Assembly (NCBI GenBank): GCA_021846605.1
Contig: JAJZWQ010000095.1
Coordinates: forward strand, 1 to 12,704
From: Bacillota bacterium
GTDB taxonomy: Bacteria > Bacillota_E > RBS10-35 > JAJYVN01
Length of the DNA: 12,704 nucleotides
Direction: 5' to 3'
Under the pieces are notes generated by a model that was not told the DNA's origin, did no database searches, and saw only the letters and a program-made list of their open reading frames with translations. Position numbers and translations under genes: made by a program. How positions within the stretch are numbered: the stretch's first letter is position 1; each line of letters begins with the position of its first letter. Positions 1-7,438 of this stretch are shown here, piece by piece.

Positions 1-353
1 CTCTTCGAGGACGAGCATCCGGGGCGCCACGAGGACGGATCGCCGGTGGCGCCCGCGCTACGCTCCCCGGAGGCCCTGGAGAAGGCCCGCACCAAGCGCA
101 CGCCGGTCGAGGGGAGACGGTGCACGGCTTCCGCACGCTGCTCGCCACCCTCGGGAGCGTCACCCGCAACCTGGTGCGCCTGCCCGCCCATCCCGAGATT
201 GCCCCCTTCCACGTCGTCACGACGCCGGACCAGCTGCAGCAAGAACTCCTCCGTCTGGTCGGTGCGGAGGTGACCGCAGAGCGTAGACAGAACGGCGAGG
301 CAGGAGAAGACAAACTTCGGGTTAGGGCTTGTCATGGTACAATATCTCCATGA
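1..353 (+). pseudogene. C-terminal remnant of an IS1634-like DDE transposase, frameshifted
   Basis: This is the tail of a transposase whose catalytic core lies left of the window. Frame 1 reads LFEDEHPGRHEDGSPVAPAL and continues through RSPEALEKARTKRTP to about base 112. The homologous continuation HGFRTLLATLGSVTRNLVRL, then FHVVTTPDQLQQELLRLVGA, is in frame 3 from base 120. A pattern of VAP...A..KA...RT..G, then HxFxTLLAxLxxxTRNxV, then a TxPxxLQxxxLxLLG-like ending, is what I recall from the C-termini of IS1634/IS4-group transposases. One base is missing near 110-113, so the two halves cannot be read as one protein. The second frame stops at 351-353, but recognisable similarity ends near base 275. 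The rest is probably junction sequence with the neighbouring IS607 remnant. No catalytic DDE residues are in view. The family call rests on remembered sequence character, not on a search. Confidence 0.6.
338..352 (+). promoter_or_regulatory. Possible -10 box for a leaderless tnpA transcript
   Basis: TACAAT at 338-343 lies 7 bases before the tnpA ATG at 350-352. No Shine-Dalgarno sequence precedes that ATG. A start of transcription about 7 bases after a -10 box would fall on or beside the ATG, giving a leaderless message. No convincing -35 box is visible, so this is a weak call. Confidence 0.25.
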
Positions 354-893
354 AACTCTCCGATTGGGCGCGTGGGAACGGAATCACCTAGAAGACGGCA
401 TGGAAGTGGTGGAAGGCCGGGACGTTGCCCGTTCCCGCCCGACAGAGGCCCACGGGGACGATCCTGGTGGAGTCAGCAGAACGGGAGGATGTGGGCGCGG
501 TTTTGTACGCGCGGGTCTCCGCCGCTGATCAGAAAGCAGACCTGGCCGGCAGGTGGCGCGGTTGGCTGCGTTTGCCGCCGAGAACGGGATGCGGGTCGCA
601 GAGATGGTGGCCGAGGTAGGCAGCGGGGCCTGATCAGCGTGCTGCGTTCGCCGGATTACGGCATCATCGCGGTCGAGCATCGGGACCGCTTGGCGCGTTT
701 TGGCGCGGAATATATCGAGGCGGCTGATTGTCGTGGCTCCCGACGAAGTAAAGGACGATCTAGAACAAGACGCGATCGACATGCTGACGAGTATGTGTGC
801 GGGGTTGTATGGGCGCCGTTCGGCCCGGCACCGGGCAGAGAAGGCGCTGAAGACGGCCAGCGAGGAGGTGGAAGAAGCGTGGCTGTCCACCAG
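350..893 (+). pseudogene. tnpA: IS607 TnpA serine recombinase, broken
   Basis: TnpA of IS607 elements is a small serine recombinase that moves the element. From ATG 350 it reads MKLSDWARGNGIT, then a TAG stop at 389-391, then KTAWKWWKAGTLPVPARQ. This is the MerR-like helix-turn-helix head typical of IS607 TnpA, with the TAG probably replacing a tyrosine codon. The catalytic part is recognisable: LYARVSAADQKADL holds the active-site serine. A one-base deletion near 545-553 shifts the frame to QVARLAAFAAENGMRVAEMV. A further deletion near 628 removes the GxNxxR-type stretch, and the reading resumes as VLRSPDYGIIAVEHRDRLAR and FGAEYIEAA. Another small deletion near 720-726 precedes RRLIVVAPDEVKDDL and LYGRRSARHRAEKAL in the third frame. 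With the stop codon and these frame changes no functional enzyme can be made. The end is approximate and overlaps tnpB. Confidence 0.85.
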
Positions 894-1193
894 GCGTTCC
901 GCTACGAACTGGACCCCACGGCGCGGCAACGCCGGCTCCTGGCCAAGGCGGCGGGCACGGCCCGGTACGCTTTCAACTGGGGGCTCGTTGTGTGCAAGCG
1001 CCGCCTTGACGCGGGTGTGCCTGTGCTGCACGCGGCGGATGTCCATCGCCTGTGGCGTTCCCCGGAGACGCAAACCGCCTGTGGAGCGGAAGGCCCTGGC
1101 CAGGAGAACGGTCTGGTGAAACCGGCCGCAGCGAAGCAGGAATCTCCAAGCAGGAAACTGACCGCGCAAGCGGTTGGGTACAAAAGGCTATGA
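879..1193 (+). pseudogene. tnpB: TnpB with the central nuclease core deleted in frame
   Basis: TnpB is the RNA-guided RuvC-type nuclease of IS200/IS605 and IS607 elements. The GTG at 879 overlaps the end of tnpA, as expected. Residues 1-60 or so are the standard TnpB head: AVHQAFRYELDPTARQRRLL, then GTARYAFNWGL and VHRLW. After VHRLWR the sequence jumps to TACGAEGPGQ and VKPAAAKQESPSRKL, which resembles the extreme C-terminus of actinobacterial/high-GC TnpB proteins. Only 104 codons remain, against roughly 370-450 in intact family members, so about 900-1000 bases were lost. The RuvC aspartate/glutamate motifs and the CXXC zinc ribbon are gone. The join near 1060 keeps the frame. The retained 3' segment is the part that in complete elements also encodes the omega-RNA scaffold. 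Confidence 0.75.
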
Positions 1194-1213
1194 GGAGAGG
1201 AACGGTAGGGGCC

Positions 1214-2317
1214 GTGGAAGCGGTGCGCGTCGGTCTGGTGGGCGTGGGACGGCAGTCGGACTGGGCCCACGCGGGCGCGATCCGTCATTCAGGGGTGGCA
1301 CAGATCATCGCGATCTGTGACGCGGACGAAGACCGCCTCCGGGACCGGGGCGACGCCTATGGGGTGGCCCCCGGCCGCCGCTACCCGCGGTGGCAGGACC
1401 TGGTGGCCTGTCCCGACCTCGACGCCGTCGTGATCGCCACCCCCAACGCCCTGCATGCCCCAGTCGCCGTCGCTGCGGCGGAGGCGGGTCTGCACGTCCT
1501 GTGCGAGAAACCGCTGGCGCTCCATACGGAGTTAGCCCTGTCCATGCTGGAGGCCGCGCGCCGCCACGGCGTCCGGCACATGACGGCGTTCACCTACCGC
1601 TTCGTGCCCTCGATGCGCTATCTCCGGTATCTGGCCACGGCGGGCAGGTTCGGCGACCTGCGGATCGTCCGCAGCCGCCGCCTCATGGACTTTCCGGACA
1701 CCAGCCTCGGCTGGCGCCAGGAGCGGGAGCAGGCGGGGTCGGGCGACCTGGGAGACATGGCCAGCCACCGCATCGACCAGGCCCAGGCCATGCTCGGGCC
1801 CGTGCGCCGGGTGCAGGGCCTGACCCGGATCTTCGTGCCGGAGCGGCGCCGGCCGGACGGCGGCACGCATCGTGCGGAGGTGGACGACTGGTGCGCCTTC
1901 CTCGCCGAGTTTGCGGGCTCGGCGGTCGGAGTGTTCGAGTCCACCAAGGTCGCCCGCGGCTACGAGATCCACGACAGGGGCACCGACGACTTCGAACTCA
2001 ACGGGGCCAGCGGGTCCGCGTACTACCGCCTGCGTACGCCGTACACCCTGGAGATCGGAGAGACCGACGGTCCAATGGTGCCCACCGAGGTGCCGGCCGA
2101 GTTCCGGGCGCCCATCGGGGACGGGGTCCGTGCCCTGCCCGCCAACGCCAGCCTGGCCTTTCGCTACAACCAGATGTATGCCTTCCTGGACGCCGTGCGC
2201 ACCGGTGCGGAGTGCGTGCCGAGCTTCCTGGAGGGGGCCCGCGTGATGGCCGTGTGCGACGCCGTCCTCCGCTCCCAGGTCGAGGGCCGCGCCGTGGATG
2301 TGCAGCCGGTGGAGTAG
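1214..2317 (+). CDS. Gfo/Idh/MocA-family NAD(P)-dependent oxidoreductase
   Basis: This is a cytoplasmic dehydrogenase that probably oxidises or reduces a sugar, inositol or related polyol with NAD(P). With the GTG start at 1214 it has 367 residues, normal for the family. The N-terminal Rossmann fold shows VRVGLVGVGRQSDWAHAGAI (residues 4-23) and the acidic end of strand 2 in AICDAD. AVVIATPNALH follows, then the hallmark EKP at residues 98-100 in LHVLCEKPLAL. The C-terminal substrate domain has the expected GDLGDMASHRID motif near residues 177-188, with the Asp and His usual for catalysis. The start is uncertain. AGGAGAGG at 1193-1200 fits as ribosome binding site for GTG 1214, though with long spacing; ATG 1190 in the same frame would add 8 residues but has only a weak site. 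The gene looks intact beside decayed transposons. Nothing nearby indicates the substrate. Confidence 0.88.
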   Translation: MEAVRVGLVGVGRQSDWAHAGAIRHSGVAQIIAICDADEDRLRDRGDAYGVAPGRRYPRWQDLVACPDLDAVVIATPNALHAPVAVAAAEAGLHVLCEKPLALHTELALSMLEAARRHGVRHMTAFTYRFVPSMRYLRYLATAGRFGDLRIVRSRRLMDFPDTSLGWRQEREQAGSGDLGDMASHRIDQAQAMLGPVRRVQGLTRIFVPERRRPDGGTHRAEVDDWCAFLAEFAGSAVGVFESTKVARGYEIHDRGTDDFELNGASGSAYYRLRTPYTLEIGETDGPMVPTEVPAEFRAPIGDGVRALPANASLAFRYNQMYAFLDAVRTGAECVPSFLEGARVMAVCDAVLRSQVEGRAVDVQPVE

Positions 2318-2395
2318 GGGGCGGACGGTGCCCAGGCGATCCCTCCGGGTGCCCGGTCGCCCGCCGCGCATCCGCGGGATCCCGCCAGCCGCGAG

Positions 2396-2415
2396 GGGGC
2401 CGGTTCCCCGGCCCC
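2396..2415 (+). terminator. GC-rich hairpin downstream of the oxidoreductase gene
   Basis: GGGGCCGG at 2396-2403 pairs perfectly with CCGGCCCC at 2408-2415 around a TTCC loop, 78 bases after the oxidoreductase stop codon. No T-run follows. It may act as a weak or factor-assisted terminator for that gene, or be only a feature of GC-rich DNA. Confidence 0.3.
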
Positions 2416-2419
2416 GCCC

Positions 2420-2563
2420 CGCGGGTCCACGCGCCAGGGTGTGGAGCCAAGGCTGAGGCCAGGGATGTTGTAGGGGCAGCATATAGGTCCACTGTCGCCC
2501 AGAGCCATGGAAAGTCTGCGGTGCTTATGCCGAGAACCCCCCGCTTTAGCCGTGGGGAGGTTC
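2420..2563 (+). ncRNA. Orphan TnpB-type right end / omega-RNA remnant
   Basis: No TnpB gene lies here, but the sequence resembles the 3' end of IS200/IS605- or IS607-type tnpB loci, where the omega-RNA is made. It ends in GTGCTTATGCCGA followed by a strong hairpin. In that hairpin GAACC (2534-2538) pairs with GGTTC (2559-2563) across a bulged A at 2558. CCCCGC (2539-2544) pairs with GTGGGG (2552-2557) with one G-T wobble, and the loop is TTTAGCC. A terminal hairpin of type CCCCGC-TTTAG-GNGGGG closed by GAA/TTC is a common signature of TnpB-element right ends, from general knowledge of these elements. If so, the guide would be read from the bases just after 2563. The 5' limit is a guess. Alternative: a plain intergenic hairpin or terminator. 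Confidence 0.4.
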
Positions 2564-3375
2564 AGGGCGTCTGACGGCGGCCGTCGAGCGGGAGGCGCGG
2601 CAGGGGGATGCGGTGGCGGCGTGCCTCCGGGACCTCTTGGGGCATCCCACCCTCCGCGTGTCCCTGGTGGCCCCGACCGCCGCTGCGGCCTGGGGCGCGG
2701 TGCCCGCAGACAAGGCGCTGGGCGCCGCCTTCGTCTCCACCCACACCAGCGCGCAGGGCTTGCACGGGACGGCCCAGCGCTCGCCGGGAGGTGCCAGCCC
2801 GCCGCGCGCTGGCGATCGTGGCGCTCTCGCCCCTGGCCGGCCCGGTCACGCTGGCCGCTCCCGGCGCGGACGCGGCGTGCGTCGCGGTGTGTGTCCAGCG
2901 GCAGCACGCGGGCCTCCTGCTGGCCTGGGGGGCACCCCTGGGACGGCGGGCGGACCTGCGGGGCGACCTGCTGGCCCGGCACTGCACGTACGGGCACGGC
3001 CAACGGGACGACTCGGCGGGGCGCCGCCCAGAGCCTGGCCGCACGGAGGTGCGCGGGGTCGAGGGCGTGCTCGACCTGCGGGTCGGTTGGGCGGACCTCT
3101 GGTTGGAAGGCCTGTTCCACGTGGAGACCCGCTTTGGGGACAGCATCCTGCGCGGCGACGGCGGCGATCCGCGTGCCGAACTGCGATCTGCGGGGTGACG
3201 CTGCACCGGGAGCACGGCCGGCCCTGGTCGGCACCTCCGCTGCGGGCTCAGCGGAGTGCGCGGGAGACACCTCTAGAGACTGGAACGCGCGCTGCTCCAA
3301 CGCTCCGAGGCCCGCCTGCGCCGCGACGCCGGGGTCGTGCCCCCGCGGCGCGCGCTGATGTCGGGTGCGGGGGGG
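2564..3375 (+). pseudogene. Frameshifted gene of unknown function
   Basis: I do not recognise this family. Coding-like sequence with strong GC at third codon positions runs through the region but changes frame several times. First comes LTAAVEREARQGDAVAACLR through VSLVAPTAAAAWGAVPADKA and FVSTHTSAQGLHGTAQ (2571 to about 2780). A second frame gives ARRALAIVALSPLAGPVTLA through EGVLDLRVGWADLWLEGLFH to about 3185. The first frame returns with GVTLHREHGRPWSAPPLRAQ (to about 3270). The second returns with RLERALLQRSEARLRRDAG (to about 3360). No start codon with a ribosome binding site is seen; the 5' end abuts the orphan TnpB-type right end, which may have removed it. The neighbouring 4-kb ATPase gene is open throughout, so the frame changes are more likely real decay than poor sequence. 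The predicted product is soluble and has no recognised motif. Confidence 0.5.
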
Positions 3376-3400
3376 AGGCGGGGCCGGGTCCAGGTGCCGC

Positions 3401-6400
3401 TCAGGCCGTCTCGGTGTCAGACAGCCGGTAGGTGGCGCCGCGGTTCCGCCCGTCGCGCAGCAGGGCCCCGGCATCCTCCAACGTACCGATCGCCCGGCGC
3501 AGGAGCCCCTGCTCCACCCCCAGCAACGTGCCGATCTGCGCGGCGGTCAGGCCGTCCGCGTGCTCCCGCAGGCACCGGGCGACGAGCTCGGCCACCTCAC
3601 CGGGGTCCTGCGCGGCGGCCGCCTCACCGTGGACGACATCCAGAGGATCGGATGCCGAGATGCGCGGGAGCCGAACGACTTGGGCGTCGGGGATGTTCGC
3701 CAGGAGCGCAGCGCTGGTATCGGGGTGGCAGGTGAGCACGATGGACTGATGGTCGCGGGATGCCTCGGCCAGCACGCGGACGACGCCGGCCCGGCGTTCC
3801 GGGTCGGCGTTGACGAGCACGTCGTCCAGGACGAGCGGCAGGGAGGCGCTCTGCTCAGCGAAGGAATCGGCCAAGCCGAGCCGGACCACGAAGTACAGTT
3901 GCTCCTGCGTACCGCGGCTCAGGACGCCGGCGTCCAGGACGTCGTCGTCCGCGGTGTGCACCCGCAGGTGGCCCTTGTCGCCGGCCTGCACGTTGCGGTA
4001 GCGGTCAGTGGTGACGGCCGCGAAGCGGGCGCTGGCAGAGCGCAGGACGTTTGGGACGTGCGTCCGTTCGTATTCCTTGAGGGTGTCGCCGATCAGGTCC
4101 TCGGCCAGCCGGAAGAGGATCCAGCGGCGGATCTGTTGTGTGAGCGCCGTCTTGAGTTCTTCGGCGCGGAGGCGGTTGGTCGGGATGTCCGCGCTGGCTT
4201 CCAGCGTCGCGCGCCGGGCCCGCACCTCGCCCAGGCGGGTCCGCAAGCCGTCCTCCCGGTCGTTGAGTCGCGCGTCCAGGGTGCCGAGTTGCTCGGTCAG
4301 GGCGTCCCGTTCGGCCTCCCACAGGACCGGCTCGTCCCGGTCGAGGAGGGCGGCGTACTCCATGGCCTCCTTTCCGGTGCGGCGGCCCAGTTCGTCCTGG
4401 GCGTCGGCGATGGTGCGCCGCCACTCGGCGCGCTGCGCCTGCCAGGCGACCCGTTCGGGGATGTCGGCCTCGGTCGCGGCGCCACACTCGCGGAGCAGTG
4501 CGGCGACCCGCTCGTTGGTGTCGGAAAGTTCCGCCTGACGCTCGGCGAGTTCCTCCTCCGCCTCCCGCAGGGCGGTGCGTGCGGCGTCCCGGTTCCCGGC
4601 CTGGGTGACGGCCTGTTGGTACGCGGCGGCCACCGCTTCGACCGCCGCCAGCACGTCCTCGGCACCGGTGGGCAGCGGGGCCCCCGCGTCGGCCAGGAGG
4701 GCGCAGGCGGCCTCGGTCCAGCCCAGGGCCCGTTGCTCCACGCCCAGGGTCTGGGCCCGCTGTGTGCGCGCCTGTTCCAGACGCTCGGTGGCGGTGCGGG
4801 CCGCGGACAGCCAGCGGCGCGCGTCCTCCGGGGTGGGCAGGGCGGGGATCCCCTGTTCGGCGCACCATGCTGTCCACCGTTGGACCAGATCCTCCCCGGC
4901 GGCCTGCTCGTTCATCAATTGGCCCTCCGCCTCGGCCAGCTGGGCCTGGGCCGCCGCGAGGGTCTGGATGGCGGCCTGGAGTCGGTTGGCGTGGTCCAGG
5001 CCCGCGGAGAGGGCGGAGATGGCCCCGTCGGGACGGCCGGCGGGGCCGCCGGTCTCCAGGCGCGCGGCCAGGCGGCCCGTGCGTTCGCGCCAGTCCTGCA
5101 CCGCGGCGCCGAGCGCGTCGGCCTCGGCCTGGCGTTCCCGCTCCAAGCGCACCAGACCGGCGAGGTGTTCCAGTTCCGTCAGAAAGCCGGGCATGTCCAC
5201 CGGCTGGACATGCGCCGGTACCTGGTGCGCGACGCACCACTCGCGCCACGCCTGGCCGGGGGTCTCCTCCTGCCGCTGCGCTTCGGCCAGGCGGTCCTGC
5301 TGTTCCTGCACGTGGTCCCGGGCGCCGTTCAGAGCCCGCTCGGCGACCTCCCAATGCTCGCAGGCGGCCTTCTCGGCCTCCAGGGCGTCCACACGGTCGG
5401 CGGACCGGCGCAGGGCTTCATGGATGGCCCCCAGATCCGTGTCGGGCAGGCCCGCCCGGATCCCCTCCTCATACACGCGCCGTTCCAGCGCGCGCATGCG
5501 GCGGTTCGCGCTTTCGGCCGCGGCGCGCGCCTGGTCCAGGCCGCCGACGTCGGCCGGGGGCTGGCTGGGCCAGAGCAGGGCCGTCAGCGCGGCCGCCATG
5601 ACCACCAGGCCGATGGCGGCCGCCGGGGCGGAGTGGTGGACCCATGCGGCGATGCCCAGGGGCAGGACGATGGCGGCGGCGACCGCGGCCCAGACGCGCA
5701 GCGAGCGCGTCGCGGCGTGCGCGTTGCGCAGCGCCATCTCGGCCATGTGCAACTCGTTGCGGCTGTTCTGATACTCCTGCAGCGTACCGGCGATGCGTTC
5801 CAGAACGGCCATGTGGTCCTGGACGTCCTGGACCTCCTGGGTCACGTCCGCCGAGGACCGCGCCGGTCGGTCGCCCAACGCCTCCAGTTGCTGGCGCAGC
5901 AGGGCCACCTGGGCCTCGGCCGCTTCGATCGCCGCCTGCACGGTGTGGCGATGGGTAGCGGCCCCCGCGGCCGCGGCGCGTGCCTCCTCCGCCGCGCGGC
6001 GCCACTCGGCCTCGGAGTTGAAGGCTGCGATCTGCCCGTCGCCCCAGGCAACGCCCAGGCGTCCGCAGACGTTCTTGATCTCGGCCCGGGCGCGCGCCAT
6101 CTCCTCCCGCACGCGGGTTAGGCGCTCGACACGGCTCCGGTGGACGGCCGCATCCTCGTGGAGGGTCCGGATCTCCTCACCGGCCTCCAGCCACTGCTCC
6201 ACCGCGAGCGCGCGCTGCACCCGCAGGGCGTCGCTCTTGTCCTGGGCCTCCTGCACGTTGCCGGCCCGCGTCTGACGGCGGGACTCCGCCACGACACGCG
6301 CGTCCTTGCGCGCCGCGAACTCCTCGGCGAAGGCCTCCAGCGTCCCGCTGGGAACATCGGCGGGGCGGAGCCCGGAGAGGAGTTCCTCGGTCCAGTCCTC

Positions 6401-7438
6401 GCCGAGCGTTGCCCGGGCCGCCGCCAAGAGCCGCTCGGCTTGTTCGAGCGCGTCGCGGTGTTTGGGCAGGTCCTCCTTGAGCCGCTGCCGCTGAACGGCC
6501 AAGTCCGCCGTCAGTGCGGCGAGCCTGCCGCCCAGCGGTAGGAGGTTCTCGCCGGCCACGGCGGCGGTCGCCGCTCCGCGCAGGCGCTCGATGCGGCTGG
6601 AGTGGTCGGCCACCCGCTCGGCGAGCATCTGGGTCTGCGTGCGGAGGCTGTGCAGGCGATCCAGGGCGTCGGACGGCAGGCCTTCCACGACAGGGGCCTC
6701 GGCCAGGGCGGCCTGGGCCTCCAGGCGCCGGTGCCAGCGCTCGTGGACTTCCAGGAGGATGTCGCGCGCCCGCAGCGTGCCCCGCAAACCCTCCTGCCGC
6801 TCGGCCAACTCGTTGATCTCCACGCTGAGTCGCTCTTCCTCGCCCCGCAGGGACTCGTATTCGCCGAGCGCGCGCTCCGCGTCGCGGATGCGCCCGAGGG
6901 CCTCCTTCAGCTCGCGGGCGGTGTCGCGGATCTGAGAATTGCTCCTGGGGCGGAACAGGGTGAGCATCCGCTTCTGCAGTTCGCTCTGCACCGAGCGGAC
7001 AGAGCGACCCGCGCCGGCCACGGCGGCGGAAAAGATGCGCTCCTGGATGCCCTCGTCGGTGAGCGTACCCAGCGCCTGCAACTCGGAGAGACCAAAGGCG
7101 AAGACGTTGCGATACACCTTGGCGTCGAGGTTGCCCAGGAGGCGGTGCAGCACGGCGAGGTCGGCGGGGGCGCCGGTCCCGAGGTCGGTGATGGCCAGCG
7201 TGCCGCGCCCTCCCCGCTGCTGGACGCGAAAGCGCTGGCCCTCCTGCTCGAGGACGAGCGCGCCCTCGACCGACTCCCCACCGAAGAGCACGCTCTGGAC
7301 GAAGCGCAGGAGGGTGGATTTTCCGGCCTCGTTCGGACCCTCGACGACCACTAGGCCGCCGGTGGTCGGCAGCCGCAGACGCAGGTCGAGGTCGTGCAGC
7401 GGACCGAAGCGGCTGACGGAAATCCGCTCGATTCTCAC
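3401..7438 (-). CDS. yhaN: YhaN-type SMC-like AAA ATPase with a C-terminal helix-turn-helix-like tail
   Basis: This is the ATPase partner of the nuclease encoded just upstream. YhaN-type proteins are Rad50/SbcC-like ATPases thought to help process DNA ends. The GTG start at 7438 overlaps the nuclease stop codon as GTGA, and VRIERISVSRFGPL is the usual N-terminus. Walker A is GPNEAGKST (residues 34-42). Long alanine/glutamate/arginine-rich coiled coils fill the middle and are split by two adjacent hydrophobic segments (about residues 582-625, VWAAVAAAIVLPLGIAAW and AAAIGLVVMAAALTALLW), as in Bacillus YhaN. The C-terminal lobe has the signature LSRGTQEQL (near 1172) and Walker B LPLVLDDVLVN (near 1199), followed by IVLTCHP. 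No CXXC zinc hook is seen. At 1345 residues it is much longer than Bacillus subtilis YhaN (about 960, from memory). Residues from about 1274 add EVAELVARCLREHADGLTAA, then IGTLLGVEQGLLRRAIGTLE, a winged-helix-like DNA-binding extension not usual in the family. Confidence 0.9.
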   Translation of the reverse strand: MRIERISVSRFGPLHDLDLRLRLPTTGGLVVVEGPNEAGKSTLLRFVQSVLFGGESVEGALVLEQEGQRFRVQQRGGRGTLAITDLGTGAPADLAVLHRLLGNLDAKVYRNVFAFGLSELQALGTLTDEGIQERIFSAAVAGAGRSVRSVQSELQKRMLTLFRPRSNSQIRDTARELKEALGRIRDAERALGEYESLRGEEERLSVEINELAERQEGLRGTLRARDILLEVHERWHRRLEAQAALAEAPVVEGLPSDALDRLHSLRTQTQMLAERVADHSSRIERLRGAATAAVAGENLLPLGGRLAALTADLAVQRQRLKEDLPKHRDALEQAERLLAAARATLGEDWTEELLSGLRPADVPSGTLEAFAEEFAARKDARVVAESRRQTRAGNVQEAQDKSDALRVQRALAVEQWLEAGEEIRTLHEDAAVHRSRVERLTRVREEMARARAEIKNVCGRLGVAWGDGQIAAFNSEAEWRRAAEEARAAAAGAATHRHTVQAAIEAAEAQVALLRQQLEALGDRPARSSADVTQEVQDVQDHMAVLERIAGTLQEYQNSRNELHMAEMALRNAHAATRSLRVWAAVAAAIVLPLGIAAWVHHSAPAAAIGLVVMAAALTALLWPSQPPADVGGLDQARAAAESANRRMRALERRVYEEGIRAGLPDTDLGAIHEALRRSADRVDALEAEKAACEHWEVAERALNGARDHVQEQQDRLAEAQRQEETPGQAWREWCVAHQVPAHVQPVDMPGFLTELEHLAGLVRLERERQAEADALGAAVQDWRERTGRLAARLETGGPAGRPDGAISALSAGLDHANRLQAAIQTLAAAQAQLAEAEGQLMNEQAAGEDLVQRWTAWCAEQGIPALPTPEDARRWLSAARTATERLEQARTQRAQTLGVEQRALGWTEAACALLADAGAPLPTGAEDVLAAVEAVAAAYQQAVTQAGNRDAARTALREAEEELAERQAELSDTNERVAALLRECGAATEADIPERVAWQAQRAEWRRTIADAQDELGRRTGKEAMEYAALLDRDEPVLWEAERDALTEQLGTLDARLNDREDGLRTRLGEVRARRATLEASADIPTNRLRAEELKTALTQQIRRWILFRLAEDLIGDTLKEYERTHVPNVLRSASARFAAVTTDRYRNVQAGDKGHLRVHTADDDVLDAGVLSRGTQEQLYFVVRLGLADSFAEQSASLPLVLDDVLVNADPERRAGVVRVLAEASRDHQSIVLTCHPDTSAALLANIPDAQVVRLPRISASDPLDVVHGEAAAAQDPGEVAELVARCLREHADGLTAAQIGTLLGVEQGLLRRAIGTLEDAGALLRDGRNRGATYRLSDTETA

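Larger units (their letters stand above)
330..1193 (+). mobile_element. Decayed IS607-type element (tnpA + internally deleted tnpB)
   Basis: The IS607 layout is preserved: a serine-recombinase tnpA with its own N-terminal DNA-binding domain, overlapped at its 3' end by tnpB on the same strand. Both genes are dead. tnpA has a stop codon at codon 14 and at least three indels, and tnpB lacks its catalytic core. The left limit is placed just upstream of the tnpA promoter-like sequence. The right limit is set at the tnpB stop codon (1191-1193), because the next gene begins within 25 bases. IS607 elements do not create clear target duplications, so the exact ends cannot be fixed here. The element lies against the older transposase remnant on its left, so insertions have piled up at this site. 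Confidence 0.7.

Noticed and set aside
105..125. Programmed ribosomal frameshift in the left transposase remnant
   Set aside because: There is no slippery heptamer or stimulatory structure, the shift is close to the C-terminus where IS1634-like elements do not use frameshifting, and the neighbouring element is also decayed, so simple mutation is the better explanation.
372..1193. A single 273-codon frame running through the IS607 region
   Set aside because: It joins out-of-frame pieces of tnpA with in-frame tnpB; the family-like sequence clearly changes frame, so it is a composite and not a gene.
1532..2482. 316-codon minus-strand frame opposite the oxidoreductase
   Set aside because: Antisense shadow; the plus-strand Rossmann, EKP and HRID motifs identify the true gene.
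2546..3474. Minus-strand frames (66, 217 and 436 codons) across the frameshifted gene
   Set aside because: Their composition (Arg, Pro, Ser, Ala rich) is that of shadows, while the plus-strand pieces have strong third-position GC.
3365..6121. 918-codon open frame on the plus strand
   Set aside because: It lies entirely opposite the YhaN-type ATPase gene, which has Walker A, signature and Walker B motifs and a coupled start; the plus-strand translation has no motif and is an antisense shadow of GC-rich coding DNA.
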